64,000 nucleotides of DNA from Pararhizobium_B sp963838155 (GTDB taxonomy: Bacteria; Pseudomonadota; Alphaproteobacteria; Rhizobiales; Rhizobiaceae), in contig CAWIQE010000019.1 in the NCBI GenBank assembly GCA_963838155.1, positions 186,001-250,000 of the forward strand, given 5' to 3'. Shown here piece by piece: positions 25,632-34,836 of this stretch. The position numbers and the translations under genes are program-made. The number at the start of each line of letters is the position of its first letter. Positions within the stretch are counted from its first letter, which is position 1. Under the pieces are notes generated by a model, which was given only the letters and a program-made list of their open reading frames with translations, did not search any database and was not told the origin of the DNA.

Positions 25632-28366
25632 CGATGGCCGGGACGCCGTCCCCGGCAAGGCGCCGCGCCGGCATCCCCATCGCGGCCCGGATCGCGGCGC
25701 TCACGGCGGCGGGCCTCGTCAGCCTGGCGATCGCCTCCTTCTTCATGACGCATGCGCTCTATCGCGGCGCCGAGCGCACCGCGGCGACCAAGATCCTGTT
25801 CGACCGCGCCGCCACCGCCGCCTCCGCGCAGGCCGCGTTCGGCGATCTCCGATACTGGCTGACCGATCTTTCGGTCAGCCTGCTGATGAATTCGCAGCGC
25901 AAGGCCGAGGAGGCGCGCAAGCGTCTCGACACGCGCCTCGCCGCCCTGGAGAGGTCGTCGCCGAAACTCATCGCCACGATCCGCCCGGAGGTCGACGCCT
26001 ATGTGGAGACGGCGCTGAAGGCGGTCGACAGCTACACCAAGGACAACCGGATCCTCGGCAACACCCTGATGGCGAAGGCCCGGGCGCACAGCGCCAACGT
26101 CGACACCGACCTCGACATGCTGGTCCACCAGGTGAGCACGGAGGCCGAGGCGGCGCGGGCGGCGGCGGTCCACCAGGCGCGGAGCACGGCCGGCCGCGCC
26201 GCGATCCTCGTCGGCTTCCTCGTCCTCGTCGGCGTCGTCCTGACGGCGCTGGTCCTGCGGTCGATCGTCGGGCCGCTGCGCGACCTCAACAGGGCCGTGG
26301 CGGACATGACCGCCGGCCGCTACGACACCGACATTCCCGCCGGCCGTCGAGACGAGCTGGGCGCCATGGCGGATACATTGCGGCTCTTCCGGGAAAGCGT
26401 CGTCGAGCGGCAGCGGCTGGAGGAAGAGGCCGAGCGCCAGCGCGCCACGATCGCAGCCGCGCTCGAGGCCATCTCCGACGGCTTCGTCCTCTACGACGCG
26501 GACGACCGGATCCTCCTGGCGAACAGCCGGTACTGCGAGATGTTTCCCGGAGACGATCCGGCGGACCTCGTCGGCAAGAGCTTCAGGTCGGTCCTCCAGG
26601 ACGAGATCGACCGCCGGCACGTGGACCTCAGGGGAAAGACGCCGGAGGCCTGGATCGAGAAGCGGCTCGCCCGCCACGCCCGTCCCGAGGGGCTGGTCGA
26701 GGAAATGGAATTCTCCGACCGGTGGGTGCGCATCAGCAAGCGGCGGATACCGGGGGGCGGCGTCGTCGCCGTCTACACCGACATCACCGTGCTCAAGCAC
26801 CGCCAGATGGAACTGGAGGCCGCCAAGAGCCACGCCGAATCGGCCAACGAGGCCAAGAGCCGCTTCCTCGCGTCGATGAGCCACGAGCTCAGGACGCCGC
26901 TGAACGCCATCATCGGCTACAGCGAAATGCTGATCGAGGAGGCGATCGACCAGCACGAGGAACTCGTGCCCGATCTCGAGAAGATCGCCGGTGCCGGCCG
27001 CAACCTGCTGGCGCTGATCAACGACATTCTCGACCTTTCCAAGATCGAGGCGAACAAGATGGAGGTCTATGCGGAGACCTTCGACGTCGGCGCGCTGATC
27101 AAGGACGTCGAGGCCACCGTCGCGCCGCTGATCGCGCAGAACGGCAATCGCTTCGTCGCCGAGCTGGCGGGCGATCTCGGAACGATGCATTCGGACCAGA
27201 CCAAGCTGCGCCAGAACCTCTTCAACCTGCTTTCCAACGCCGCGAAATTCACCGAATCCGGCACCGTCACGCTGACGGCGAGACGGGAGGAGCGGGCGGA
27301 CGGCGACTGGCTCGTCTTCGTCGTCCGGGACACCGGCATCGGCATGACGGCGGAGCAGCAGGCGCGCCTGTTCAACGCCTTCACCCAGGCGGACGCCTCG
27401 ACCACCCGCAACTACGGCGGCACCGGGCTCGGCCTCAGCATCACGCGAAGCTTCTGCGGCATGATCGGCGGTACCGTGCAGGTCGACAGCCAGGCCGGAC
27501 AGGGATCGAGCTTCACCATGGAGGTGCCGGCCCTCTGCCCGGTCTCCGACGCGGAAGAGGAGGCGGCGGCGGGCACGACGGCGGCGCCGGTCGTTCCACC
27601 CGGCACGCAATCGGTCCTCATCATCGACGACGACCCGGCGGCGCGGCGCGTCGTCACCCAGGCGCTCGCCGAGGCGGGCCTCGCCGCCATCGAGGCGGCG
27701 AACGGGGCGGAGGGCATCGAAGCGGCGCGCAGCCGGCGCCCGGCGGCGATCATTCTCGACATCATCATGCCGCACCAGGACGGCTGGTCGGTGCTGCGCT
27801 CGCTGAAGAGCGACCCGGACCTCTGCGAGATACCGGTCATCCTCGCCACGATCCTGGCGGACCGCGAGCTCGGGCTCTCCCTCGGCGCCGTCGAATACCT
27901 GACGAAGCCCATCGACAAGGACCGGCTGATCCGCACGGTCAACGCCCATGGCGGCGGCGAGCACGACGTGCTGGTGATCGACGACGACGGGCCGTCGCGC
28001 GACTTCCTGCGGCGGATCCTGGTCAAGAACGGCTGGACGGTGCGGGAAGCCGGCAACGGCGCGCGCGGCCTCGAGCTGATGCGACAGAGGCCGCCGCGCC
28101 TCGTGCTGCTCGATCTGCTGATGCCGGAGATGGACGGCTTCCAGACCCTCAACGAGATGCAGCAATCGCCGGAATTCCAGACGATTCCGGTGGTCGTCGT
28201 CACCTCCAAGGATCTTTCGGCCAACGAACTGAAATGGCTGCGCGAGCGGGCGGTCGCCGTCGTCAACAAGGGCGCCAACAGCCGCAACCAGCTCGTGCAG
28301 GCCCTCGAGCGACAGATCGCGCTCACCGGCCAGGGCGCTGCGCCCGACCCCGCCGGACCGGCGTGA
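25628..28366 (+). CDS. Hybrid sensor histidine kinase with two receiver domains
   Basis: 912 residues. Transmembrane helices at about 20-42 and 197-217 enclose a periplasmic helical sensor; HAMP follows (RSIVGPLRDLNRAVADM), then PAS (DGFVLYDADDRILLANSRYC), HisKA (FLASMSHELRTPLNAII, phospho-His near residue 419), HATPase (NLLSNAAKF, DTGIGM, GGTGLGLSI) and two receivers. REC1 has LIIDDDPAARR and the acceptor Asp in IILDIIMP; REC2 has VLVIDDDGPSR and LLDLLMPEMDG. The ATG overlaps the heme-protein stop. Likely target: the single-domain regulator and the cyclase downstream. Confidence 0.9.
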   Translation: MTMAGTPSPARRRAGIPIAARIAALTAAGLVSLAIASFFMTHALYRGAERTAATKILFDRAATAASAQAAFGDLRYWLTDLSVSLLMNSQRKAEEARKRLDTRLAALERSSPKLIATIRPEVDAYVETALKAVDSYTKDNRILGNTLMAKARAHSANVDTDLDMLVHQVSTEAEAARAAAVHQARSTAGRAAILVGFLVLVGVVLTALVLRSIVGPLRDLNRAVADMTAGRYDTDIPAGRRDELGAMADTLRLFRESVVERQRLEEEAERQRATIAAALEAISDGFVLYDADDRILLANSRYCEMFPGDDPADLVGKSFRSVLQDEIDRRHVDLRGKTPEAWIEKRLARHARPEGLVEEMEFSDRWVRISKRRIPGGGVVAVYTDITVLKHRQMELEAAKSHAESANEAKSRFLASMSHELRTPLNAIIGYSEMLIEEAIDQHEELVPDLEKIAGAGRNLLALINDILDLSKIEANKMEVYAETFDVGALIKDVEATVAPLIAQNGNRFVAELAGDLGTMHSDQTKLRQNLFNLLSNAAKFTESGTVTLTARREERADGDWLVFVVRDTGIGMTAEQQARLFNAFTQADASTTRNYGGTGLGLSITRSFCGMIGGTVQVDSQAGQGSSFTMEVPALCPVSDAEEEAAAGTTAAPVVPPGTQSVLIIDDDPAARRVVTQALAEAGLAAIEAANGAEGIEAARSRRPAAIILDIIMPHQDGWSVLRSLKSDPDLCEIPVILATILADRELGLSLGAVEYLTKPIDKDRLIRTVNAHGGGEHDVLVIDDDGPSRDFLRRILVKNGWTVREAGNGARGLELMRQRPPRLVLLDLLMPEMDGFQTLNEMQQSPEFQTIPVVVVTSKDLSANELKWLRERAVAVVNKGANSRNQLVQALERQIALTGQGAAPDPAGPA

Positions 28367-28383
28367 CCCGAAGGAGGACGGCC

Positions 28384-28761
28384 ATGGCGAGAATTCTCCT
28401 GGTAGAGGACAACGAAATGAATCGCGACATGCTGTCGAGACGGCTGAAACGGCGCGGCTTCGACGTGCTCATCGCCGAAAACGGCGAGAGCGGGGTCGAG
28501 ACGGCCCTGTCGGAGCGGCCGGACCTCGTGCTGATGGACATGAGCCTGCCGGTCATCGACGGATGGGAGGCGACGCGCAGGATCAAGGCGGATCCGACGA
28601 CCGCGGCGATACCCGTGATCGCGCTCACGGCCCATGCGATGGCGGAGGACCGGCAGCAGGCGCTCGACGCGGGCTGCGACGACTACGACAGCAAGCCGGT
28701 GGACCTGTCGCGGCTGCTCGGCAAGATCGAGAGGCTCCTGGCCGATATCGGCGCAGGTTGA
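28384..28761 (+). CDS. Single-domain response regulator (DivK/CheY-like)
   Basis: 125 residues, receiver domain only: ILLVEDNEMNRDMLSRRL with the acidic pair, LVLMDMSLPVIDGWEATR with the phospho-Asp, ALTAHAM and DDYDSKPVDLSRLL with the conserved Lys. The MARILLVEDNEMNRDML start is common in stand-alone regulators coded beside hybrid kinases. AGGAGG lies 7 bases before the ATG. It can shuttle phosphate between the kinase upstream and the phosphoacceptor domain in the next gene. Confidence 0.9.
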   Translation: MARILLVEDNEMNRDMLSRRLKRRGFDVLIAENGESGVETALSERPDLVLMDMSLPVIDGWEATRRIKADPTTAAIPVIALTAHAMAEDRQQALDAGCDDYDSKPVDLSRLLGKIERLLADIGAG

Positions 28762-28762
28762 G

Positions 28763-30331
28763 ATGGACGGACGAAGCGATTTCGAACGGAATGCGCTGGC
28801 CGCCCACGCCGCGCAGCAGCTCGCCGGCCCGGCGCAGGCCCTCATCGGCCTCTCCGACCTGCTCAACGAACGGACGTCCTCCTCCGGCCTGCCGGAGCTG
28901 CAGGCCGACCTCGATCGCGTCGGGACGGCCGTGCGGCAGCTGAACGATTTGGTCGAAAGCCTGATGGGCGGCAGGAGCGCGACGGGCGGGCCCGCGGCGG
29001 AGCCGGACCCCGTGCGCGTGCGCCACGATCTTCGCACGCCGCTCAACGCCATCATCGGCTATGCGGAACTGATGCTGGAGGACAGCGGGGCCAGCGGGGG
29101 CGCGGACCTCGTCGGCGACCTCGACGCGCTTCTGGCGGCAGCCGGCGATCTTCTGACGCGGGTCGACGCGATCGCGGACCTGTCCGCCGCGTCGAGCGGG
29201 ACGGGAGCGGAGGGCGCCCCGGCGGGCGGCATCGCGGCCGGGCTCGACGCGGGCCGGCTGCAGATGTCGGTCGTCGCCGAGGAGACCGCGCCGGCGAGAC
29301 CCGGGACGATCCTCGTCGTCGACGACGTCGCCGGCAACCGCCAGCTCCTGAGCCGGCGACTGGCGCGGGAAGGCCACGCAGTGGCGACGGCAGACGGCGG
29401 GACGGCGGCGCTCAACCTCCTCGGCGAACGCGAGTTCGACCTGATCCTGCTCGACGTCCTGATGCCGGACATGAACGGCATCGAGGTTCTCCGCCGGCTG
29501 AAGGCGGACCGGGACCGGCGGCATATTCCTGTGATCATGATCTCCGGCCTTTCCGACGTCGACGCAGTGGCGCGCTGCATCGAATCGGGGGCGGACGACT
29601 ATTTGCCGAAGCCGTTCAACCCGGTCCTCCTCAAGGCCCGGATCAACGCCGTCCTCGAGCGGAAGCGCTGGGTCGACCGGGAGCGGAGATACCTCGCGCG
29701 GATCCAGGCCGAGCAGAAGCGCACCGACGCGCTCCTCAGGGCCGTACTACCGGGGCAGATCGTCACCCGCCTGAAGGACGGCGAGAAGCTGATCGCCGAC
29801 CGGTTCGGCGCGGTGACGGTCCTCTTCGCCGACATCGTGGGCTTCTCGCCGATCGCCGCCCGGCTGCCGGCCACGGTGCTGGTCGAGCGCCTCGGCGCCA
29901 TGTTCGAGACCTTCGACCAGCTGGCCGAGCACCATTGCGTGGAGAAGATCAAGACGATCGGCGACGCCTACATGGCCGCCAGCGGCGTGCCGGAGGCGAC
30001 GGACGACCATGCAGACCGCATCGTCGCGCTCGGCGTGGCGATGCTGGAGGCGCTGGCCGGGCCGGCGCGGGAGGACGGGTTCCAGGTGCGCATCGGCGTC
30101 CATACCGGACCCGTGGTGGCGGGGCTCATCGGCCGCCGGCGGTTCGTCTACGACATCTGGGGCGAGACGGTGAACATCGCCAGCCGCCTGGAATCCCAGG
30201 GCGTCGCCGGATGCCTCCAGCTTTCGGAGGGGACCCGGCAGGCGCTGTCGGGGCGCTGGCCGCTCGAACAGCGCCCGCCGGTCGACTTGAAAGGCGTCGG
30301 CGTCATGACCACGTACCTTTTGAGGCCATAG
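28763..30331 (+). CDS. Class III adenylate cyclase with HisKA-like and REC domains
   Basis: 522 residues. Residues about 75-110 are a HisKA-type dimerisation box (VRHDLRTPLNAIIGYAELML) with the histidine near residue 87 but with no HATPase after it. Residues 185-305 are a receiver (ILVVDDVAGNRQLL, LILLDVLMPDMNG). A linker helix leads to a class III cyclase (340-520): VTVLFADIVGFSPIAARL with a metal Asp, KTIGDAYMAASG with the second Asp and the purine-binding Lys, and VYDIWGETVNIASRLES with Asp. The Lys/Asp pair predicts ATP rather than GTP as substrate. It starts one base after the regulator stop. Confidence 0.88.
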   Translation: MDGRSDFERNALAAHAAQQLAGPAQALIGLSDLLNERTSSSGLPELQADLDRVGTAVRQLNDLVESLMGGRSATGGPAAEPDPVRVRHDLRTPLNAIIGYAELMLEDSGASGGADLVGDLDALLAAAGDLLTRVDAIADLSAASSGTGAEGAPAGGIAAGLDAGRLQMSVVAEETAPARPGTILVVDDVAGNRQLLSRRLAREGHAVATADGGTAALNLLGEREFDLILLDVLMPDMNGIEVLRRLKADRDRRHIPVIMISGLSDVDAVARCIESGADDYLPKPFNPVLLKARINAVLERKRWVDRERRYLARIQAEQKRTDALLRAVLPGQIVTRLKDGEKLIADRFGAVTVLFADIVGFSPIAARLPATVLVERLGAMFETFDQLAEHHCVEKIKTIGDAYMAASGVPEATDDHADRIVALGVAMLEALAGPAREDGFQVRIGVHTGPVVAGLIGRRRFVYDIWGETVNIASRLESQGVAGCLQLSEGTRQALSGRWPLEQRPPVDLKGVGVMTTYLLRP

Positions 30332-30368
30332 GCTTTCCAAAACCGGAAAAGGGCGCAATTCTACAGCG

Positions 30369-30755
30369 ATGGACGTTCTCTTCCTCATCCTTCTCGTGTC
30401 GTTCCAGATCAAGCATTTCGTCGCCGACTACCTGCTGCAGCCGACGTGGATGATCCGGGGCAAGGGCGACCCCATGCATGCGGGCGGATATGTCCACGCG
30501 CTCGTCCACGGCCTCGGCAGCGCCGCCATCATGCTGCTCTACGGATTGTCGGCCCTCCCCCTCATCCTGCTGGCGCTCGGCGAATGCGTCGCCCACTATC
30601 TCATCGACTTCGCGAAGTCGCGCTGGTCGGCGGCACGGCAGCCGGACGTGACGTCGCAGCTCTTCTGGGCCGCGCACGGCGCCGACCAGCTGCTCCACCA
30701 GCTCACCTACGCCGCCCTGATCTTCCTCATCCTGATGTTCGGCCGCGTCGGCTGA
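30369..30755 (+). CDS. DUF3307 integral membrane protein
   Basis: 128 residues with about four membrane helices. The family's polar motifs are present: FQIKHFVADYLLQPTWM at the start, HAGGYVHALVHGLG, CVAHYLIDFAKSRW and DQLLHQLTYA. Clustered His and Asp inside the membrane suggest metal binding or proton transfer, but no function is established. It lies 37 bases after the cyclase on the same strand; whether it belongs to the signalling operon is open. Confidence 0.8.
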   Translation: MDVLFLILLVSFQIKHFVADYLLQPTWMIRGKGDPMHAGGYVHALVHGLGSAAIMLLYGLSALPLILLALGECVAHYLIDFAKSRWSAARQPDVTSQLFWAAHGADQLLHQLTYAALIFLILMFGRVG

Positions 30756-30785
30756 CGCGCCTTGCAGCTTTTCCTGAAGTCGGTT

Positions 30786-31268
30786 TTATCGCCCCTGTGC
30801 GCGGGCGAGTTCGCGGGTGGTCCTGGAGAGCCGGGTAGCGAGTTCGCGCACCACCTTCAGGGCCAGGGCCGGTGATTCCTCGATCAGGCTCAGGAAGGCC
30901 GCCTGCGGGATGCGCAGCACGCTGAGCCTGCCGTGGGCCCGCACTCCGGCCGTGCGGGGCACGTCGCAAAACGCCGAGATCTCGCCGAACAGCGCATGCC
31001 GCGGCAAGGTCGCGACGAGCACCGGCCCGCGCTCGGACGCGGCCACGACGTCGGCCTTTCCATCCAGGACGAAATAGACGTCGCTGCCGGTGCTGTCCTG
31101 TTCGAAGACGATGTCGCCGCCGTCGAAATCGAGGCGCTCGGAGGCATAGGCGAGAAGCTTGAGGCGGGCCGTCTCCACGTCGCTGAGAAACGGGACCGCC
31201 CGCAGCATGGCCGCGTCGCTCTCGATCGATCCCCCGTCCCCGCCCGATCCGAACTTGCTCGCGACCAT
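30786..31268 (-). CDS. Cyclic nucleotide-binding domain protein
   Basis: 160 residues, a single cNMP-binding domain: LRAVPFLSDVETARLKLLAY, FEQDSTGSDVYFVLDG, and the phosphate-binding cassette FGEISAFCDVPRTAGVRAHG, with Glu and Arg in the positions that hold cAMP ribose and phosphate. No DNA-binding helix-turn-helix follows, so it is not a CRP regulator. It converges on the cyclase operon and is a natural candidate effector for its cAMP. GAGGA precedes the ATG at 31268; a longer start at 31298 is less likely. Confidence 0.85.
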   Translation of the reverse strand: MVASKFGSGGDGGSIESDAAMLRAVPFLSDVETARLKLLAYASERLDFDGGDIVFEQDSTGSDVYFVLDGKADVVAASERGPVLVATLPRHALFGEISAFCDVPRTAGVRAHGRLSVLRIPQAAFLSLIEESPALALKVVRELATRLSRTTRELARAQGR

Positions 31269-31322
31269 CGGTCTTCCTCGCCTCGCTCCGGAGCGCATTG
31301 GCGCTCCATTTCCCCTTCTACC

Positions 31323-31429
31323 GCAATTCCGGACGGAAAACCGGTCCCCACTTTTCCTGGAATTGCTTTTTTCCTTTCCGCAATTCCGGACGGAAAACCG
31401 GTCCCCACTTTTCCTGGAATTGATTTAGA
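31323..31429. repeat. Palindromic repeat, family 1, two tandem module-1 copies (C)
   Basis: Two copies of module 1 (31323-31366 and 31380-31422) in a GCAATTCC...GGAATTG[C/A] variant, separated by 13 bases. The right edge (TGATTTAG) overlaps the TAA stop codon (31425-31427) of the minus-strand ABC protein. Confidence 0.85.
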
Positions 31430-34121
31430 CCCCGACCATTTGCGTCGCCGGCTGCGGGCCGGTCAAGACCTCCGACGGCGGGCCGTCGCCGACGACGTGG
31501 CCGTTCTGCAGCACGATGACGCGGTCGAACAGGGCGGCGTGCTCCGGGTCGCAGGGCAGGCAGACGATGCCCGGCGCCGTATCGCCCGCGTCCCCCGGAT
31601 CGCCGAGCACGGCCTCCAGGAGCCGCTGCTGCTCGCTGCGCGGCAGGATCGAGCAGGCGCGATTGAGAATGAGGATGTCCGGCTTCTTGATCAGCGCCCG
31701 GGCGAGACGGAGCTTTTGCCGCTGCGCATCCGAGAGGCCGCGCCCGCCCGAGCCGACGCCGAAGCGCAGGCCGGCCTCGAAGACCGCGTCCCAGTGGCCG
31801 CCGGACTTCAGGACGGCGCGCACCGCCTCGAACACGCGGGCGCGGGCGTTGACGTTGCGCGTCGCGACGAGGCCGAAGACGACGTTGTCGAGAATGCTGA
31901 GCGAGGGATCGTAGACGGCGGGATCGTGGGCAAGGACGGGCGGGTCCGGCATCGCCTCCAGAAGCGCGTGGAACCTCCTGCGCCCGTCGAGGATGCCGGC
32001 TTCGAGTTCCGGGCCGAGCAGGCCGAACCGGTAGCCGGTCTCGGTGTAGTCGAGCGCGAGGGCGAGCAGCTCCCGCTGGTCGCCCGCCCCGACGCCGCCG
32101 GGCCCTGCGGCCGCGCGCTTGACGATATCGCCGAGCAGGGCGATCCGCTCCGGCGTGATCGACCCGACGAGGTTGAACAGCGGGCTTGCCGCGGAGACGG
32201 TCTCGAACATTTCGGCAAGGGTGGCCGCCACGTCCCGCCCGAGCGCGAGAAGCGGCGCCTTCAGTCCCGAGCCGTCGAGCACGTCGAGGAGGACCGGATT
32301 GCGGGCGAGCTGCGGGGACGCGAAGGCCGGATCCATGGGGGCGCCGAAAACGATGTTCTCTCCGATGGACGCCTGGGTCAGGTAGCGGCCGGCCTCGAAG
32401 AATTCGACATGCGCGAGGAGGTCTGCCTCCCGGAGGCGCTCGTGCAGCAGCGTCCGGTCGGCGACGACGGACGCCCGCATTTCGGCCGGAGCGTCGTCGG
32501 GAAGGCGGCTGTTGAGGCCGATCTCGCAGATGTCGTCGTAGAGGCCGGTCCTGCGGGCGGCCGTCGCGACGAGGGAATCGAGGTCGCCCTCGTCGCGCGC
32601 GCCGACGCGTTCGAGGTCGGTCCAGTCGGCGCCGAACCGCAGTTCCGCGGCGGGCAGGCCGCCGTCGTCGGGCCCGGTCGGCGGCGGCCGCCCGACCGGA
32701 CGGTTGCGAAGGACCGCGAGCAGCGTGTCGCGGATCGTGCCGGCCGGCAGGAACCCGTCGCCGTCGACATAGCCGATCGACCTGCCCGTCAGGGATTCCG
32801 GCAGGCCGTCGAGGGGACGCCCGTCGAGCAGCACCTGCCCGCTCGCCTGCTGGACGAGCCGGGCCATGATCTCGAGAAGCCGCGCGCCGGCCTCCGGGGG
32901 CACGGAGACGATCCCCACGCGCTCGCGCACGCCGACGGCCAGCGAGACGCCGTCGAGAAGGGCGGGATGCCCGTCCTCCCTGACCGAGACGCCGCGCACC
33001 TCGAACCCGGTGCCGATGCGCCCGGCGTGGTCGGCGTCCTGAATGTCCGGGGCCGGGAGCTGATCGAGGTGGAACGGCTCGAGCGCCTGCGCATAGCGGA
33101 CCTGCGACAGCAGGCGCTGCTGGTCCCAGTCGATCAGTCCCTTGATCGGGGTGGGAAGGTCCTTGTAGGCGGCGATGGAGGCGACCAGGGCGCCGACGTC
33201 CAGCCGGCCGGCGATCACGAAGTAGCCGCCGATCAGATAGAAGAGCACGGACGTGAACTGCATCAGCAGGTTGTTGAGGAACTTGACGGAGAACTTCCGG
33301 CGGTAGAGGTCGAGACGGATGCCGAGGATCGTCCGGAGCCGCTCCAGGAAATCCGCCCTCGCCTGGTTCGACAGGTCGTTCAGGTGCAGGTCGTTGGTGC
33401 CCTGGACGATCTCGCCGATGCGGGTGGCCATCTGGCGCGCGGTCGCCTGGCGCTCCCGGCCGAGGTGGATGAGCTTGCGCCGGAGCCGCGGAATGACCAC
33501 GACCTGCAGCGCGACGATCAACAGCGTCAGGAGCCCGAACCACATGTTCTGCAGGAACAGGAACCCGAGGCCCGTCAGCGCCTGGCCGGCGAGGAAGAGC
33601 GGGGCGGAGAAGCTGTCGCCGATGAACTCGGACAGGGGGTCGACTTCGTCCTTGACGATCCCCGCGATCTCGGCCGTGCGGACGCGGCGCGCGTGCCAGG
33701 GCGGGAAGCGCAGCAGCCGGTCGATCATCTGGTAGCGCAGATGCTGCAGCAGCCGCTCGCCGATCCGGCCCTTGTAGGTGTTGATGTAGAGCTTGAAGCC
33801 GCCGTTGATGACGACGAGGACGAGAAAGGCCGACGAAAGCGCGAAAAGGAGCCCGATGCGGCCGAGCTCGAAGCCGTGGAAGAGGTGGACCTCGCTGCCC
33901 GACAGCGCGCGGCCGAAAGGCAGCGTGACGTCGAGGAACGCCTGCTTGTCGCCCGGGGCCGCGAATCCCTTGCCCTGGATCGGGCCGTTGATGATCCGCT
34001 TGGGAATGTCCAGCAGGAGGAAGTAGACCGGCATGGACGCGAGAATGACGACAGAAAGCCAGATCTGGCCGCGCCGCGTGTGGCGCCAGATATATCTCAG
34101 AAGCCGCGGCTCCATCTGCAT
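31425..34121 (-). CDS. ABC exporter-like protein with degenerate ATPase domain
   Basis: About 898 residues from ATG 34121 (ATG 34115 also possible). Residues 1-330 are an ABC exporter membrane domain (MEPRLLRYIWRHTRRGQIWL, several hydrophobic helices). The ATPase part is abnormal. The Walker A site near residue 407 reads VSVPPEAGARLLEI with no GKS/T; the signature near 796 reads GRGLSDAQRQKLRLARAL; Walker B near 817 reads DILILNRACS, losing the Asp and catalytic Glu; the H-loop position reads VCLPCDPEHA. About 390 residues separate Walker A and signature, roughly four times the usual. Probably a non-hydrolysing pseudo-ATPase. No partner is adjacent. Confidence 0.8.
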   Translation of the reverse strand: MQMEPRLLRYIWRHTRRGQIWLSVVILASMPVYFLLLDIPKRIINGPIQGKGFAAPGDKQAFLDVTLPFGRALSGSEVHLFHGFELGRIGLLFALSSAFLVLVVINGGFKLYINTYKGRIGERLLQHLRYQMIDRLLRFPPWHARRVRTAEIAGIVKDEVDPLSEFIGDSFSAPLFLAGQALTGLGFLFLQNMWFGLLTLLIVALQVVVIPRLRRKLIHLGRERQATARQMATRIGEIVQGTNDLHLNDLSNQARADFLERLRTILGIRLDLYRRKFSVKFLNNLLMQFTSVLFYLIGGYFVIAGRLDVGALVASIAAYKDLPTPIKGLIDWDQQRLLSQVRYAQALEPFHLDQLPAPDIQDADHAGRIGTGFEVRGVSVREDGHPALLDGVSLAVGVRERVGIVSVPPEAGARLLEIMARLVQQASGQVLLDGRPLDGLPESLTGRSIGYVDGDGFLPAGTIRDTLLAVLRNRPVGRPPPTGPDDGGLPAAELRFGADWTDLERVGARDEGDLDSLVATAARRTGLYDDICEIGLNSRLPDDAPAEMRASVVADRTLLHERLREADLLAHVEFFEAGRYLTQASIGENIVFGAPMDPAFASPQLARNPVLLDVLDGSGLKAPLLALGRDVAATLAEMFETVSAASPLFNLVGSITPERIALLGDIVKRAAAGPGGVGAGDQRELLALALDYTETGYRFGLLGPELEAGILDGRRRFHALLEAMPDPPVLAHDPAVYDPSLSILDNVVFGLVATRNVNARARVFEAVRAVLKSGGHWDAVFEAGLRFGVGSGGRGLSDAQRQKLRLARALIKKPDILILNRACSILPRSEQQRLLEAVLGDPGDAGDTAPGIVCLPCDPEHAALFDRVIVLQNGHVVGDGPPSEVLTGPQPATQMVGV

Positions 34122-34313
34122 GCGCTGACCATGACGCCACCGGACGGCGTTCCCCTCGCCCGACCGCAACCTCCTTCGGCCGTGCGCCCGATCAATACAC
34201 CTTTCTCGCCCGGAAGTCTTCCTCCGGCGCGCAACACCCGCCCTGGCGCGCGCGACGCGCGACGGCGGGCGGGACTCCGGCGGGAAACGGTCCTGCGCAA
34301 ATGCGGGAAGTGG

Positions 34314-34389
34314 TGGTGGAGCCAGGCGGAATCGAACCGCCGACCTGTTGCGTGCGATGCAACCGCTCTCCCAGCTGAGCTATGGCCCC
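34314..34389 (-). tRNA. tRNA-Ala, anticodon CGC
   Basis: 76 nucleotides including an encoded CCA. Acceptor GGGGCCA/TGGCTCC, D arm GCTC-AGCTGGGA-GAGC, anticodon stem GTTGC/GCAAC with loop ATCGCAC (anticodon CGC, codon GCG), T arm GGCGG-TTCGATT-CCGCC. A second tRNA-Ala with anticodon GGC is at 40564-40639. Confidence 0.95.
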
Positions 34390-34467
34390 ACAGGCGCCGG
34401 CATACATAGCGAAAGGCGGGGCGGGCATCAATCGGGGAATCGGCGTTTCCGAAAAAAATCCGGGGGG

Positions 34468-34836
34468 TCAGGCGGGGCGCTCGGCTTTCGGCTGGGCGGG
34501 CTTCGGCTCCATGGCGGCGATGCGGTCGACGAGGGCGGTGGCGAGCGGGCAGTCGAATTCGACCGCCACGGTGAAATCGCCCTGGCGGGCGGGCTTGCCG
34601 GCGATCTTGGCGCGCAGGCCCGGCAGGACGACGTAAAGCTCGGCGATCTCCCGGACGAGGCCTTCGACGAGCAGCAGGACGCCGCCCTCCGAGATGTTGG
34701 AGACCCACGCATTCGCCTTCGCGAAGCCGCCCGCCCCGGCGTGCCGGTAGATCAGCGCGGCCGGACAGTTGGCGTCGCGCCGGTAGTAGGTGCGGCGGTT
34801 GAAGTCGTCTCCGACACGGGTGAGTGCATGCTGCAT
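34468..34836 (-). CDS. PilZ domain protein
   Basis: 122 residues. The N-terminal YYRRDANCPAALIYR has the RxxxR-like arginines, and WVSNISEGGVLLLVEG matches the [D/N]xSxxG loop of PilZ domains that bind cyclic di-GMP. The C-terminal tail is rich in Pro, Lys and Ala. A stand-alone PilZ protein is usually an adaptor in c-di-GMP control of motility or exopolysaccharide. The arginine spacing is not ideal, so ligand binding is uncertain. Confidence 0.7.
   Translation of the reverse strand: MQHALTRVGDDFNRRTYYRRDANCPAALIYRHAGAGGFAKANAWVSNISEGGVLLLVEGLVREIAELYVVLPGLRAKIAGKPARQGDFTVAVEFDCPLATALVDRIAAMEPKPAQPKAERPA

Noticed and set aside
31318..34140. A very long arginine-rich open frame (about 940 codons) overlapping the ABC protein in another frame
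   Set aside because: High-GC codon bias keeps this frame open; composition is Arg/Pro/Ala with no domains, while the overlapping frame shows a clear ABC exporter membrane domain.
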